Assembly (NCBI GenBank): GCA_943789165.1
Contig: CALSTB010000005.1
Coordinates: forward strand, 465,001 to 529,000
Source: an uncultured Bacteroidia bacterium
Lineage (GTDB): Bacteria > Bacteroidota > Bacteroidia > NS11-12g > UBA9320
Reading direction: 5' to 3'
Length of the DNA stretch: 64,000 nucleotides
The position numbers and the translations under genes were made by a program. Positions 18,471 through 27,056 of this stretch are shown one piece after another. Numbering within the stretch: the first letter of the stretch is position 1; each line of letters starts with the position of its first letter. The notes beneath the pieces are model-generated. The model was not told the DNA's origin and did not search any database. It saw nothing but the letters and a program-made list of their open reading frames with translations.

Positions 18471-19310
18471 ATGGGTAAGAGGATCATATTATTAGGTGTA
18501 TTTGTTTTAGGCTGCGTACTTAGCGGCTTGGCTCAGAGCGCACAAGAGGATTGGACATATGATAAAAAAGCGGTTAATGAGAGAAAAGTAATTCCTCATC
18601 GTTATACCCGTGAAGCGAATGTGAAATACCACAAACGTATTCACAGAGTTATCGATGTTCGTGAGAAGCAAAACCTTCCTATGCACTGGCCTAAGAACCC
18701 GTTTTATAACATTATTTATGAAGCGGCTACAAAACCAGACAATCCAAATGGAACAGTGGTAGCGTACACAAGCGATTCTCTTGAAAACGGTGGAATATAT
18801 TCTCCATCTGAGATACTAACCAGAGGTGGTTATGAAATGATTGCAACAGTTGAAGATGAATGGGGTGACCCTAAAGACACAACTATTCCGATTCCTTTTG
18901 AGCCAATTCAGTTAAAGAAGTATCGAATAATGGAGGATTGGGTATTTGATTATAACTATTCAGATTTCCGCGCAACGATTATTGCCATCGCTCCTCAATT
19001 TATGCAAATTGCAGGTGAAGGTGTTGAACTTGGAGAGGCATCACTTTTCTGGGTGAAGATGGAAGATTTAAGACCAATTTTGGTGAATCAAGAAATTTTC
19101 AACCCCTATAACGACGCAGCTCGACTGTCCTTTGACGATTGGTTTGAAATGAGAATGTTCTCAAGCTATATCGTTAAAGAGTCCAACGTTTGGGATGACG
19201 ATATCAAATATTACGAAGAAAATGAAGACAACCCATTTGCATCACTGCTAAAAAGTGAGGCAATTAAAAATGACTTGTTCATATTTGAACATGATTTATG
19301 GGAATACTAG
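18471..19310 (+). CDS. gldN: Gliding motility/T9SS protein GldN (PorN)
   Basis: Periplasmic partner of GldK in the T9SS ring. A signal peptide (LLGVFVLGCVLSGLAQS) is followed by family motifs: RVIDVREKQNLPMHWPKN, KKYRIMEDWVFDYNYSDFR and MRMFSSYIVKESNVWDD. It has 279 residues. A TATTTTTG box at 18439-18446, with a TTG 15 bp upstream, lies before the ATG and might give it some transcription of its own, though the spacing is short. A rho-independent terminator follows, closing the gldKLMN unit. Confidence 0.93.
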   Translation: MGKRIILLGVFVLGCVLSGLAQSAQEDWTYDKKAVNERKVIPHRYTREANVKYHKRIHRVIDVREKQNLPMHWPKNPFYNIIYEAATKPDNPNGTVVAYTSDSLENGGIYSPSEILTRGGYEMIATVEDEWGDPKDTTIPIPFEPIQLKKYRIMEDWVFDYNYSDFRATIIAIAPQFMQIAGEGVELGEASLFWVKMEDLRPILVNQEIFNPYNDAARLSFDDWFEMRMFSSYIVKESNVWDDDIKYYEENEDNPFASLLKSEAIKNDLFIFEHDLWEY

Positions 19311-19333
19311 TCTAACGGCATACATGCTTAAGA

Positions 19334-19369
19334 GCCCATTTAACCTTTGGTTAGATGGGCTTTTTTTTT
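19334..19369 (+). terminator. Intrinsic terminator after gldN
   Basis: A 12-bp stem (gcccatttaacc / ggttagatgggc, one G-U pair) with a three-base loop is followed by nine T residues. It lies 23 bp past the gldN stop and separates the gld unit from ftcD. Confidence 0.9.
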
Positions 19370-19416
19370 ACTCCAATTTTTAAACGTATCGTTATTTTCG
19401 CACTCAATTTTGAATT

Positions 19417-21105
19417 ATGAAGAAACTTATAGAATGTGTTCCAAATTTTAGTGAAGGCCTTGACATGGCAATCATTCAACAAATCACTGCGGCTATTGAA
19501 GCAGTTGATGGAGTTACGTTACTTGACGTGGATCCTGGTAAGGCAACAAACCGAACGGTAGTAACCTTCGTTGGTGAACCAGATGCAGTGGTTGAAGGAG
19601 CTTTCCAAGGGATACTGATGGCCTCAAAATTGATTGACATGAGCAAGCATTCTGGTGAACATGCGAGAATGGGCGCTACAGATGTGTGTCCATTTATACC
19701 TGTAGCCAATATCTCACTTGAGGAGACGGCTCAATACGCGATTAAACTTGGAGAACGTGTTGGTAACGAAACAAACGTGCCTGTTTACTTGTATGGAGCT
19801 GCTCAGAAAGAAAAATACCGAAACGATTTATCCATCATTCGCTCTGGGGAATATGAAGGATTCTTCAATAAGATTAAAGAACCAAAATGGAAACCAGATT
19901 TTGGAAAAGCTGAAATGAACGCTTTTAGTGGTGCAACAGTGATTGGCGCCCGAGATTTCTTGATTGCATACAATGTAAACCTAAACTCAACCTCAACCCG
20001 TATCGCAAATAGAATTGCATTCGACGTGAGAGAAGCAGGGAGAGTCCAAAGAACGGGGAATCCATACTCAGGACCAATAGCCAAAGATGAGAACGGAGAA
20101 ACTATTCGAATTCCAGGAGCTTGTAAAGCCGTTAAAGCCGTTGGGTGGTTTATCGAAGAGTATGGAGTAGCTCAGATTTCTGCTAACCTAACCAATTATC
20201 ACATCACACCTGTTCATACCTTCTTTGATGAAGTTGAAAAAAGTGCCATTGAAAGAGGTGTTCGTGTAACCGGTAGTGAATTGGTTGGACTTGTTCCATT
20301 AAAAGCCATGTTAGATGCTGGTAAGCACTATTTAACCAAGCAGGGAAGGTCATTGGGTATTAGTGAAAGAGAAATCATTCATATTGCTGTAAAGTCATTA
20401 GGCCTAGATGAGTTAGGACCATTTGACCCTGATAAAAAAATTGTAGAGTACGCATTAAAACGGGCTGAAGATACAAGATTGGTCGACATGACCTGTACCA
20501 ATTTTGCGAATGAAACGGCGTCAGAAAGCATGGCTCCGGGTGGAGGAAGTATTGCAGCTTATGTGGGTAGCTTAGGTGCGTCTTTGTCGTCGATGGTGGC
20601 CAATTTAGGGGCAAATAAGCGTGGCTGGGAAGACCGTATTGAAGAGTTTTCTAATTGGGCGGTAAAGGCACAAGCCATAAAAGACAAACTGTTGTTCTAT
20701 GTGGACGAGGATACTCGCTCGTTTAATGGAATCATCGATGCGATCCGGATGCCTAAAGATACTGAGGAAGAAAAAGCCATTAGAAGCAAGTCGATTGATG
20801 CAGCATCAGTTTATGCAACAGAAGTGCCAAAACAAGTGATGGAAACGGCTTTTAAAGCCTACGAATGCCTTGAGGCAATGATTACCAAGGGAAACAAAAG
20901 TTCTGTAACAGACGCTGGTGTAGGTGTGTTGTGTGTTGACTTAGCGATTCAAGGAGCAGGAATGAATGTCTTGGTCAATGCCAAAGATCTATCAGACAAA
21001 TCTGTCGGAGATGCGTTTAAAACAGCCGCATTAAACTTGATGGTACAATCCAATAATGAATCTGCGCGCCTACGGGCGTTGGTGCTTGAAGCGCTTAATA
21101 ATTGA
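19417..21105 (+). CDS. ftcD: Bifunctional glutamate formimidoyltransferase / formimidotetrahydrofolate cyclodeaminase
   Basis: Histidine-degradation enzyme: transfers the formimino group from formiminoglutamate to tetrahydrofolate, then deaminates and cyclises it to methenyl-THF. The N-terminal transferase domain (residues 1 to about 325) begins ECVPNFSEGLD and carries HSGEHARMGATDVCPFIPV with the catalytic His region. The C-terminal cyclodeaminase domain (about 340-562) has ASESMAPGGGSIAAYVGSLG. The two activities are fused as in animals and Bacteroidota. The other hut genes are not in the window. Confidence 0.95.
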   Translation: MKKLIECVPNFSEGLDMAIIQQITAAIEAVDGVTLLDVDPGKATNRTVVTFVGEPDAVVEGAFQGILMASKLIDMSKHSGEHARMGATDVCPFIPVANISLEETAQYAIKLGERVGNETNVPVYLYGAAQKEKYRNDLSIIRSGEYEGFFNKIKEPKWKPDFGKAEMNAFSGATVIGARDFLIAYNVNLNSTSTRIANRIAFDVREAGRVQRTGNPYSGPIAKDENGETIRIPGACKAVKAVGWFIEEYGVAQISANLTNYHITPVHTFFDEVEKSAIERGVRVTGSELVGLVPLKAMLDAGKHYLTKQGRSLGISEREIIHIAVKSLGLDELGPFDPDKKIVEYALKRAEDTRLVDMTCTNFANETASESMAPGGGSIAAYVGSLGASLSSMVANLGANKRGWEDRIEEFSNWAVKAQAIKDKLLFYVDEDTRSFNGIIDAIRMPKDTEEEKAIRSKSIDAASVYATEVPKQVMETAFKAYECLEAMITKGNKSSVTDAGVGVLCVDLAIQGAGMNVLVNAKDLSDKSVGDAFKTAALNLMVQSNNESARLRALVLEALNN

Positions 21106-21109
21106 ATAA

Positions 21110-21430
21110 ATGTTTGATTGTTGGAATGTCGGAATGCATGAATAAGCAATACGTCATTCAGAGCGCAGCGAAGAATCTCAACAGGTAGAATTATGGAATG
21201 GGTAGTTAGGTCGTTAGTTCGATTGGGTTCAACTTCAACTTAGACTTCAACTTCAACTTTTCAATCAGCGTCATTCAGAGCGCAGCGAAGAATCTATGTT
21301 CTATACTCTATTCTCTTTATTCTTTCAGATTTATTGGCTATTGGCTTTTAGCTATTGGCTGTTGGCTCACTCCTGCATGATTTACTTATTCATTTAACAT
21401 TTTACATTTTGGCCGTAGGCCGACCCTCCT
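21110..21430 (-). repeat. Full-length modular repeat in inverted orientation
   Basis: The 328-bp gap between convergent ftcD and HMG-CoA reductase holds no gene. Read on the minus strand it gives the longest version of the repeat: hairpin word (21424-21402), gagtgagccaacagccaata word (21388-21306), tagaacatagattcttcgct word (21305-21264), GTTGAA word with cctaacgacctaactaccca (21262-21181), a second copy of the attcttcgctgcgctctgaa word (21180-21150), and an A/T-rich tail. All modules are inverted together, so this is one element and not independent simple repeats. Confidence 0.78.
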
Positions 21431-21433
21431 GCT

Positions 21434-22789
21434 TCAACTTCTCGAAGCCGCAAACTCCTCCTTTGTGATTCCACGTAGTTTACAGAACTCTTCAACGGCC
21501 AAAGAATAACTTGGTACTCTGTCCTTAAAAGTGTTTATGATCGCTGCTTTTTCTTCCAGGGTGGCTTCAAACTGATTTAAGATATTCATCAAATGCATCT
21601 TCATGTGACCTTTTTGAATACCCGTAGTTGTTAAGGACCTAAGCGCTGAGAAATTTTGCGCCAAACCTGCCACTGCAACTATTTGCATGAGTTCTCGAGA
21701 ATTAGGATTACCCAACAATTCGTTGGAGAATTTCACCATGGGATGTAGGGAGGTAATTCCACCCACCGTACCCAGAGATAACGGCAACTCGAGATAAAAC
21801 GTGAATTGGCCGTTTTCAACGCTTACATGCGACAAACTTTTATATTGCCCATCCTTTGCTGCAAAAGCATGAACACTCGCCTCAATGGCTCTAAAATCAT
21901 TACCAGTGGCAATTATCAAGGCATCCACTCCATTCATGATACCTTTATTGTGCGTAACTGCTCTGTAAGGCTCTATTTCGGCTACGTGTAAAGCTCGAAC
22001 AAAGTTGTCTACAAAGGTTTGCGAATCCATGTCGGTACCAGCAGTTAACTGATCAACTGGACACGTGACTTCAGCACGAACCAGGCATTCAGGTGTGTAA
22101 TTGCTTAAAATACACATGATTACCTCAATTTTTCGGTCCTCAGCTTTTAATTCTTCCGCCGTCGTAATGTACTGCTCAAATATTTCCGACCATTTTTCAA
22201 GAACGGTATTAATAAAATTCGCACCCATTGAATCTTGAGTGTCGAACGTGCCTTTAATTTGGTAATAATTTGGCTCTAAATCTGATTTGTCAATGAGTTC
22301 AATGTCTAAGATTCCTCCACCACGAGCCGTCATGTTTCTTGTGATATCGTTGGTTTCTTCGATTAAAGCGGGCTTAATCCTCGCGAAATATTTGTGCAAA
22401 TCGTTGGCATCAGAACCTCGCCATACGAAGTGAACGTGACCAATTTTTTTAGTGGCTATAACGGTTGCTTTAAAGCCGCCTCTTTCTAACCAATAACTAC
22501 CCGATTTAGCCATCGCCGCAACCACAGAGCTTTCTTCAATCGCCATTGGCAAACAATAGAGCTTGTTGTTAATCAGAAAATTTGGCGCCACACCAAAAGG
22601 CATGTAGTAGTTGGTTAAGGTATTTTCAATAAACTCATCATGTAGTTTTTGAATATTGCTATCGAAATGCCAGTAGCTTTTAAGTAATTCCAAGGCCTCT
22701 TCTGGATTCTCGAAATAATTATCAATGAGCCATTCTGTTTTGGCTTCTTTCGTCAGTTTACTAAATCCTTTTATAGGTTTAACAGTCAT
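21434..22789 (-). CDS. mvaA: Hydroxymethylglutaryl-CoA reductase, type II
   Basis: Reduces HMG-CoA to mevalonate (or the reverse). Visible motifs are the substrate-binding stretch AIEESSVVAAMAKSGSYW, DSMGANFINTVLE, NKGIMNGVDALIIATGND with the catalytic Lys and dinucleotide-site residues, and the C-terminal ALRSLTTTGIQKGHMKMHL, which holds the catalytic-His region. The short N-terminus marks the bacterial type II class. It follows fni by one base on the minus strand. Type II enzymes can be catabolic, but the fni neighbour argues for isoprenoid synthesis. Confidence 0.92.
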   Translation of the reverse strand: MTVKPIKGFSKLTKEAKTEWLIDNYFENPEEALELLKSYWHFDSNIQKLHDEFIENTLTNYYMPFGVAPNFLINNKLYCLPMAIEESSVVAAMAKSGSYWLERGGFKATVIATKKIGHVHFVWRGSDANDLHKYFARIKPALIEETNDITRNMTARGGGILDIELIDKSDLEPNYYQIKGTFDTQDSMGANFINTVLEKWSEIFEQYITTAEELKAEDRKIEVIMCILSNYTPECLVRAEVTCPVDQLTAGTDMDSQTFVDNFVRALHVAEIEPYRAVTHNKGIMNGVDALIIATGNDFRAIEASVHAFAAKDGQYKSLSHVSVENGQFTFYLELPLSLGTVGGITSLHPMVKFSNELLGNPNSRELMQIVAVAGLAQNFSALRSLTTTGIQKGHMKMHLMNILNQFEATLEEKAAIINTFKDRVPSYSLAVEEFCKLRGITKEEFAASRS

Positions 22790-22790
22790 T

Positions 22791-23792
22791 TTATGCTTTA
22801 ATTTCCAAGTATTGTGCGGCTAATTCATAGCCTTTCATTTGTTTTTCTACATAGGCGTCTAAAGCATCAAATCCTTGTTCGGCATAAGGTAGAAATGCTG
22901 ACGCTTGTGCGTATACAGACTTATTTTTAAGCTTAGTGTTTAAATAATATCCGTCGAGAAAACCCTTTACACCACCAGATATAATAATCTGTTTATCTGA
23001 ATAGTTGGCATTTTGGTTTAAAAGCGTGTTGCAAAAGTCCACCATGTCGTCGGCTGAATGTCCGATTTGCGCTAATGCACTAAAGTGATTCCGGTTTTCA
23101 TCATCTGCTCTATGTAATTCAACCGCCGAAAAATTAGTTCCTCCGTGCGCACCAAAATCAATAGCATCAATGTTTAGATTGAACAAAGCCTCTAAACTTT
23201 TAGGCCCAAAGCCCTGACCAACTTCTTTAACTATGATTGAAATGTCAAGTGTTTCTGAAACACGTTGAATAGTCTCTAAAGGGGAAACCTTAAAACGGTC
23301 ACCTTCAGGTTGTAACCACTCTTGGAAAGGATTTACGTGTATAATCAAACCATCGGTTTCAGTCTTGTTAATTAGCTCTAATACCGAAGATAGATTTCCA
23401 GTTTCTATTAATTCTTCAAGCTGTGCAATTCCTAAATTCGCATAAAACGGATGGTCGTCGCCAATATACTTTCTTAGCTGAAAATCAGGTAGATATGTAT
23501 TGTCATCCATGACGATACGACAAGAACCCAATCCCAGACCTAGTCCGTATTTGCCAGCAACTTTGCCCAAGTTTCTGTTGATGTCTCCTGCTTTTTCTGT
23601 ACCTCCAGTCATACTAGAAATCCATAAGGGAAATCGCATTTGTTTTCCTAGGAATTCAAAGGGAGTCAATGGCTGGGTTGGATGCGCTGACAATAACGGC
23701 TCATAATAGAACCGATCATCCAGTGTTGAAATTTGTGATTTAAGGGCCAAATCAATGTGATTTGCCTTTCTTTCCGATGTTTTATCCTCCAT
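22791..23792 (-). CDS. fni: Isopentenyl-diphosphate delta-isomerase, type 2
   Basis: FMN-dependent interconversion of IPP and DMAPP in the mevalonate pathway. The family motifs are RKANHIDLAL at the N-terminus, LWISSMTGGTEKA, GLGLGSCRIVMDD, HVNPFQEWLQPEGD and AIDFGAHGGTNF (flavin/phosphate binding). I choose ATG 23792 (MEDKTSERKANH); the TTG six codons upstream adds only MTTLIL. It has 333 residues. It is transcribed into the HMG-CoA reductase gene with a one-base gap, so the two steps are co-expressed. Confidence 0.92.
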   Translation of the reverse strand: MEDKTSERKANHIDLALKSQISTLDDRFYYEPLLSAHPTQPLTPFEFLGKQMRFPLWISSMTGGTEKAGDINRNLGKVAGKYGLGLGLGSCRIVMDDNTYLPDFQLRKYIGDDHPFYANLGIAQLEELIETGNLSSVLELINKTETDGLIIHVNPFQEWLQPEGDRFKVSPLETIQRVSETLDISIIVKEVGQGFGPKSLEALFNLNIDAIDFGAHGGTNFSAVELHRADDENRNHFSALAQIGHSADDMVDFCNTLLNQNANYSDKQIIISGGVKGFLDGYYLNTKLKNKSVYAQASAFLPYAEQGFDALDAYVEKQMKGYELAAQYLEIKA

Positions 23793-23934
23793 AAGAATCA
23801 GAGTGGTCAAAGATAGGAATTAATTCAAGCATGAATAACGGAACAACTCAAATTGAATTCCGTTTGACTTTGATAAAGTTTTCTTTCATCACGCATACAA
23901 ATCCACAGTTCGACTTTAATTTGCACCACAATTT

Positions 23935-24609
23935 ATGATTGATTTCAACGAAGGACAAACCATTTGTATCGACAAACCAGCTACCTGGTCGTCTTTTCAC
24001 GTGGTTAAAAAAATAAGGTTCTTAACCAGAGCTAAAAAAGTAGGACACGCTGGAACATTAGATCCTTTGGCAACTGGACTCTTAATAATTTGTACAGGGA
24101 AACACACCAAAATAATTAATACTTACCAAGGTCAAGAAAAGGAATATACAGGATGTTTTAAGTTGGGCGTGACCACGGCGTCTTATGATTCTGAGGAACC
24201 AGAAGAGAATCCAAAGCCTTATGACAACATCACCCAAGACCAAATTGAAGACTTAGTTAATAGCCAATTTTTAGGAAAAATTCAACAGCGACCACCCATA
24301 TTTAGTGCTGTTAAAGTTAAAGGAGAACGAGCCTATGCCAAGGCGAGAAAAGGGGAGGAGGTCATTATTGAACCAAAAGAAATTGTCATCCATACATTTG
24401 AAATAGTAAAGTATGAGGCGCCGTTTATCCACTTTAGAATCGTTTGCGGTAAAGGCACCTATATCCGCAGCATTGCCAGAGACATTGGTGAGCAATTAGG
24501 ATGTGGCGCATATATGTCGGAACTGAGAAGAACTAGAATTGGAGACTTTAAAGTAGATGATGCCTATTCTATTGAGCGATTTGAGGAAATGATCAAAGCA
24601 TTAACATAA
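23935..24609 (+). CDS. truB: tRNA pseudouridine(55) synthase TruB
   Basis: Makes pseudouridine 55 in the T-arm of tRNAs. Family signatures are CIDKPATWSSFHVVKKIRF, HAGTLDPLATGLLIICTGK with the catalytic Asp, QRPPIFSAVKVKGERAY and CGKGTYIRSIARDIG. It has 224 residues, short because the C-terminal PUA-like extension is absent, as in many Bacteroidota. It is divergent from fni and 34 bp upstream of the next stop-to-start junction with ribF; truB-ribF linkage is widespread in bacteria. Confidence 0.95.
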   Translation: MIDFNEGQTICIDKPATWSSFHVVKKIRFLTRAKKVGHAGTLDPLATGLLIICTGKHTKIINTYQGQEKEYTGCFKLGVTTASYDSEEPEENPKPYDNITQDQIEDLVNSQFLGKIQQRPPIFSAVKVKGERAYAKARKGEEVIIEPKEIVIHTFEIVKYEAPFIHFRIVCGKGTYIRSIARDIGEQLGCGAYMSELRRTRIGDFKVDDAYSIERFEEMIKALT

Positions 24610-24646
24610 TGGCGATGTATATTCGCCGACTTTCTATTGAAGTTTG

Positions 24647-25576
24647 ATGCACATAATTCGAAGTTTAGAAGAATTTAATCCAGAAGGCCCTGTTGTTCTT
24701 ACCCAAGGGACTTTTGACGGGGTACACCTTGGTCATCAAAAAATCCTAACGCAGTTAGTTACACGTGCCAAACAGAAAAATGGAAAATCAGTTTTACTGA
24801 CCTTTTTTCCGCATCCACGTTTGGTTTTATATCCAGAAGACAATGAGCTAAAACTGATTACAAGCATTGAGGAAAAGGCGAAACTGCTGGAAAGCTTTGG
24901 ACTTGATTATTTGATTATTCTCCCATTTACCAAGGAATTGAGCAGAATAACCGCTTTTGCCTTTATTCGGGACATCTTGGTCAATAAATTGCGAATCACT
25001 ACCATCATTATTGGCTACGACCATCGTTTTGGAAGAAATAGGGAAGGTTCTATTATCGAAATTCAGAAATATGCTGATGAATTTAAGTATGAAGTGGAAC
25101 AAATTCCAGAGCAAGACATAAACGAGTGCATCGTGAGTTCGTCTCAGGTCAGAAAAGCATTATTGTCAGGCGATTTAGAGGCGGCAAATGACTTTTTAGG
25201 TAGGCCATTTAGCATTTCAGGTACCGTTGTTTCAGGTAATAACAAAGGCACTGGATTAGGCTTCCCCACGGCGAACATTGGGGATTTAGATGCATTTAAA
25301 CTAATCCCTAAAATTGGTGTATATGCAGTGAAGATACGAGTGAAGGATAAAGATCATTTTGGGATGTTAAATGTCGGCCTTCGACCAACATTTAAATTGA
25401 ATCAACTTACCATAGAAACGCATATATTTGACTTTAGTGACAATATTTATGGACAAGAAATTGAAATTTTGTTCGTTAAACGTTGGAGAGATGAACGTAA
25501 ATTTGAAAAGCAGGAAGCACTAACCCGCCAACTGACAGTAGATAAAACTGAAATTAGAGCGTTTTTTAAACAATGA
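24647..25576 (+). CDS. ribF: Bifunctional riboflavin kinase / FAD synthetase
   Basis: Phosphorylates riboflavin to FMN and adenylates FMN to FAD. The N-terminal nucleotidyltransferase domain has GTFDGVHLGHQKIL, FFPHPRLVL and IIGYDHRFGRNREG, then SSSQVRKALLSGD. The C-terminal kinase domain (from about residue 185) has GTGLGFPTANIG and GMLNVGLRPTFK. ATG 24647 is preferred to the adjacent TTG. It overlaps the following peptidase gene by four bases (ATGA). Together with ribH at 4.7 kb it feeds flavin to Nqr and other flavoenzymes. Confidence 0.95.
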   Translation: MHIIRSLEEFNPEGPVVLTQGTFDGVHLGHQKILTQLVTRAKQKNGKSVLLTFFPHPRLVLYPEDNELKLITSIEEKAKLLESFGLDYLIILPFTKELSRITAFAFIRDILVNKLRITTIIIGYDHRFGRNREGSIIEIQKYADEFKYEVEQIPEQDINECIVSSSQVRKALLSGDLEAANDFLGRPFSISGTVVSGNNKGTGLGFPTANIGDLDAFKLIPKIGVYAVKIRVKDKDHFGMLNVGLRPTFKLNQLTIETHIFDFSDNIYGQEIEILFVKRWRDERKFEKQEALTRQLTVDKTEIRAFFKQ

Positions 25577-26475
25577 GAAGACACCTTAGCATATTGCTTT
25601 TGTTTGCAGGATCAAACTTGATGGCTCAGCCTTTGGCTAGTGCCTCATTAGAGACGCCTAAAATTATCGAACCAATTGATTCGATTACTGAAAATATTGC
25701 AGAGGTAGTAGAAGTCAAGTATGTTGACCATCTCGCGTTCGATATAGCACTAATACCTTGTTCTGACTTATACGATTACAGTTGGGATTCATTGAATTTA
25801 GACCAACCTAAAGTACAGCCTGGAGATACTTCTGTGGCCGTGAAGTTGGCATTAATAGAATCAGAATGTGCATATCACCATCCATGTAACGGTCCTATAA
25901 CTAGTGATTTTGGTTGGAGAAGATACCGCATGCACAAAGGAATTGACATCGACCTGGAAACAGGAGACCCTGTTTATGCAGCGTTTGATGGCGTTGTACG
26001 AATTGCGAAATACAATTATGGAGGATTTGGTCACTACGTCGTAATTCGGCATTATAACGGTCTTGAAACGCTTTATGGACACCTTTCTTCACGTTCAGTT
26101 GTACCCAATCAGACAGTTAAAGCTGGAGAAGTGATTGGTTTAGGGGGAAATACAGGCAGATCAACTGGAAGTCATTTACATTTCGAAGTGTTATACCGTG
26201 GTTGTCAGATCAATCCAAATAAAATCATTTCATTCAACAGTAATTCATTGAAAGTCGATTCAGTTTTCTTAGACATTACTGATTTTAAATACACAGCGAA
26301 ATATGCCTCGGGCGCACCAAATCCATCGGGAGTGTTGTATCACCGAGTTCGGTCAGGTGATTCACTTTGGAAAATTAGTCGTAGGTATGGGACTACTGTG
26401 GATCGATTGTGTAGGTTAAATGGCATTAATCGAAACACCACTTTACGCATTGGAAAGTCTCTACGCGTACGTTAA
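25573..26475 (+). CDS. M23 metallopeptidase with C-terminal LysM
   Basis: Secreted cell-wall endopeptidase or activator. A signal peptide (LSILLLFAGSNLMAQP) comes first. The peptidase domain (about residues 105-225) shows DFGWRRYRMHKGIDIDLETG with the first zinc His/Asp and GSHLHFEVLYRG with the HxH motif, so the active site looks complete. The last 45 residues form one LysM peptidoglycan-binding repeat (HRVRSGDSLWKISRRYGTTV). Four-base overlap with ribF indicates a common transcript; it is convergent with gldD. Confidence 0.9.
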   Translation: MRRHLSILLLFAGSNLMAQPLASASLETPKIIEPIDSITENIAEVVEVKYVDHLAFDIALIPCSDLYDYSWDSLNLDQPKVQPGDTSVAVKLALIESECAYHHPCNGPITSDFGWRRYRMHKGIDIDLETGDPVYAAFDGVVRIAKYNYGGFGHYVVIRHYNGLETLYGHLSSRSVVPNQTVKAGEVIGLGGNTGRSTGSHLHFEVLYRGCQINPNKIISFNSNSLKVDSVFLDITDFKYTAKYASGAPNPSGVLYHRVRSGDSLWKISRRYGTTVDRLCRLNGINRNTTLRIGKSLRVR

Positions 26476-27056
26476 TCAGCCCATTCAAGGCTATTAATCA
26501 AATTCATGATATCTTCTTTTAGAAACGCATACACCGGCGCAACGGAATCTGTGTTGGTATGGTTGTCAAAATAGAAGGAACCCCTTACATAATGTTTCTT
26601 ATCATCTGATAGGTAAAAGTTGAACGGCGTTGCTGAAGGACCATACAATTCGAATATGATGCCTTTTGACTCAGTCCTTTTAATGTAGATTTCCTTTTCG
26701 TCTATGGCGTCAGCTTTTTTTCGATGCTCACCAGCCAATTTAAAGGCTTCTTCAGAAAGCGAATCTAATTGCGCAACACTCGTAAGTGGTTTATAAGTCA
26801 GGTACACAGTGGCTCCAAAACTTGGAAACTTAATATTATACCAACATGCTTCAGCTGTTTCGTGTGTGTCTCGTTCGACAATAGAATAGGAAGGAACGTC
26901 AAATCGAAAGGAGCATCCATCGTCAAATGACTTATACTGTCTTTCAGGAAATTCTATCTTAGGATAACCGTGGGGTTTTGGGGTGTAGTTTTGACAACCA
27001 AACATTGTAGTGGTCAAAGCCAATACAACAAAGTAAATTCGTCTATCCTTCTGCAT
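26472..27056 (-). CDS. gldD: Gliding motility lipoprotein GldD
   Basis: Lipoprotein needed for gliding and T9SS function in Flavobacterium; the biochemical role is not established. A signal peptide with lipobox TTMFGC is followed by the family-typical YTPKPHGYPKIEFPERQY, then FRFDVPSYSIVERD, CWYNIKFPSFGATVYLTYKP and SATPFNFYLSDDKKHYVRGS. I use ATG 27056 (MQKDRRIYFVV), which gives a proper signal peptide. The start lies 14 bp inside the end of gldE, the usual gldE-gldD coupling. Four-base overlap with the convergent M23 peptidase at its stop. Confidence 0.92.
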   Translation of the reverse strand: MQKDRRIYFVVLALTTTMFGCQNYTPKPHGYPKIEFPERQYKSFDDGCSFRFDVPSYSIVERDTHETAEACWYNIKFPSFGATVYLTYKPLTSVAQLDSLSEEAFKLAGEHRKKADAIDEKEIYIKRTESKGIIFELYGPSATPFNFYLSDDKKHYVRGSFYFDNHTNTDSVAPVYAFLKEDIMNLINSLEWAD

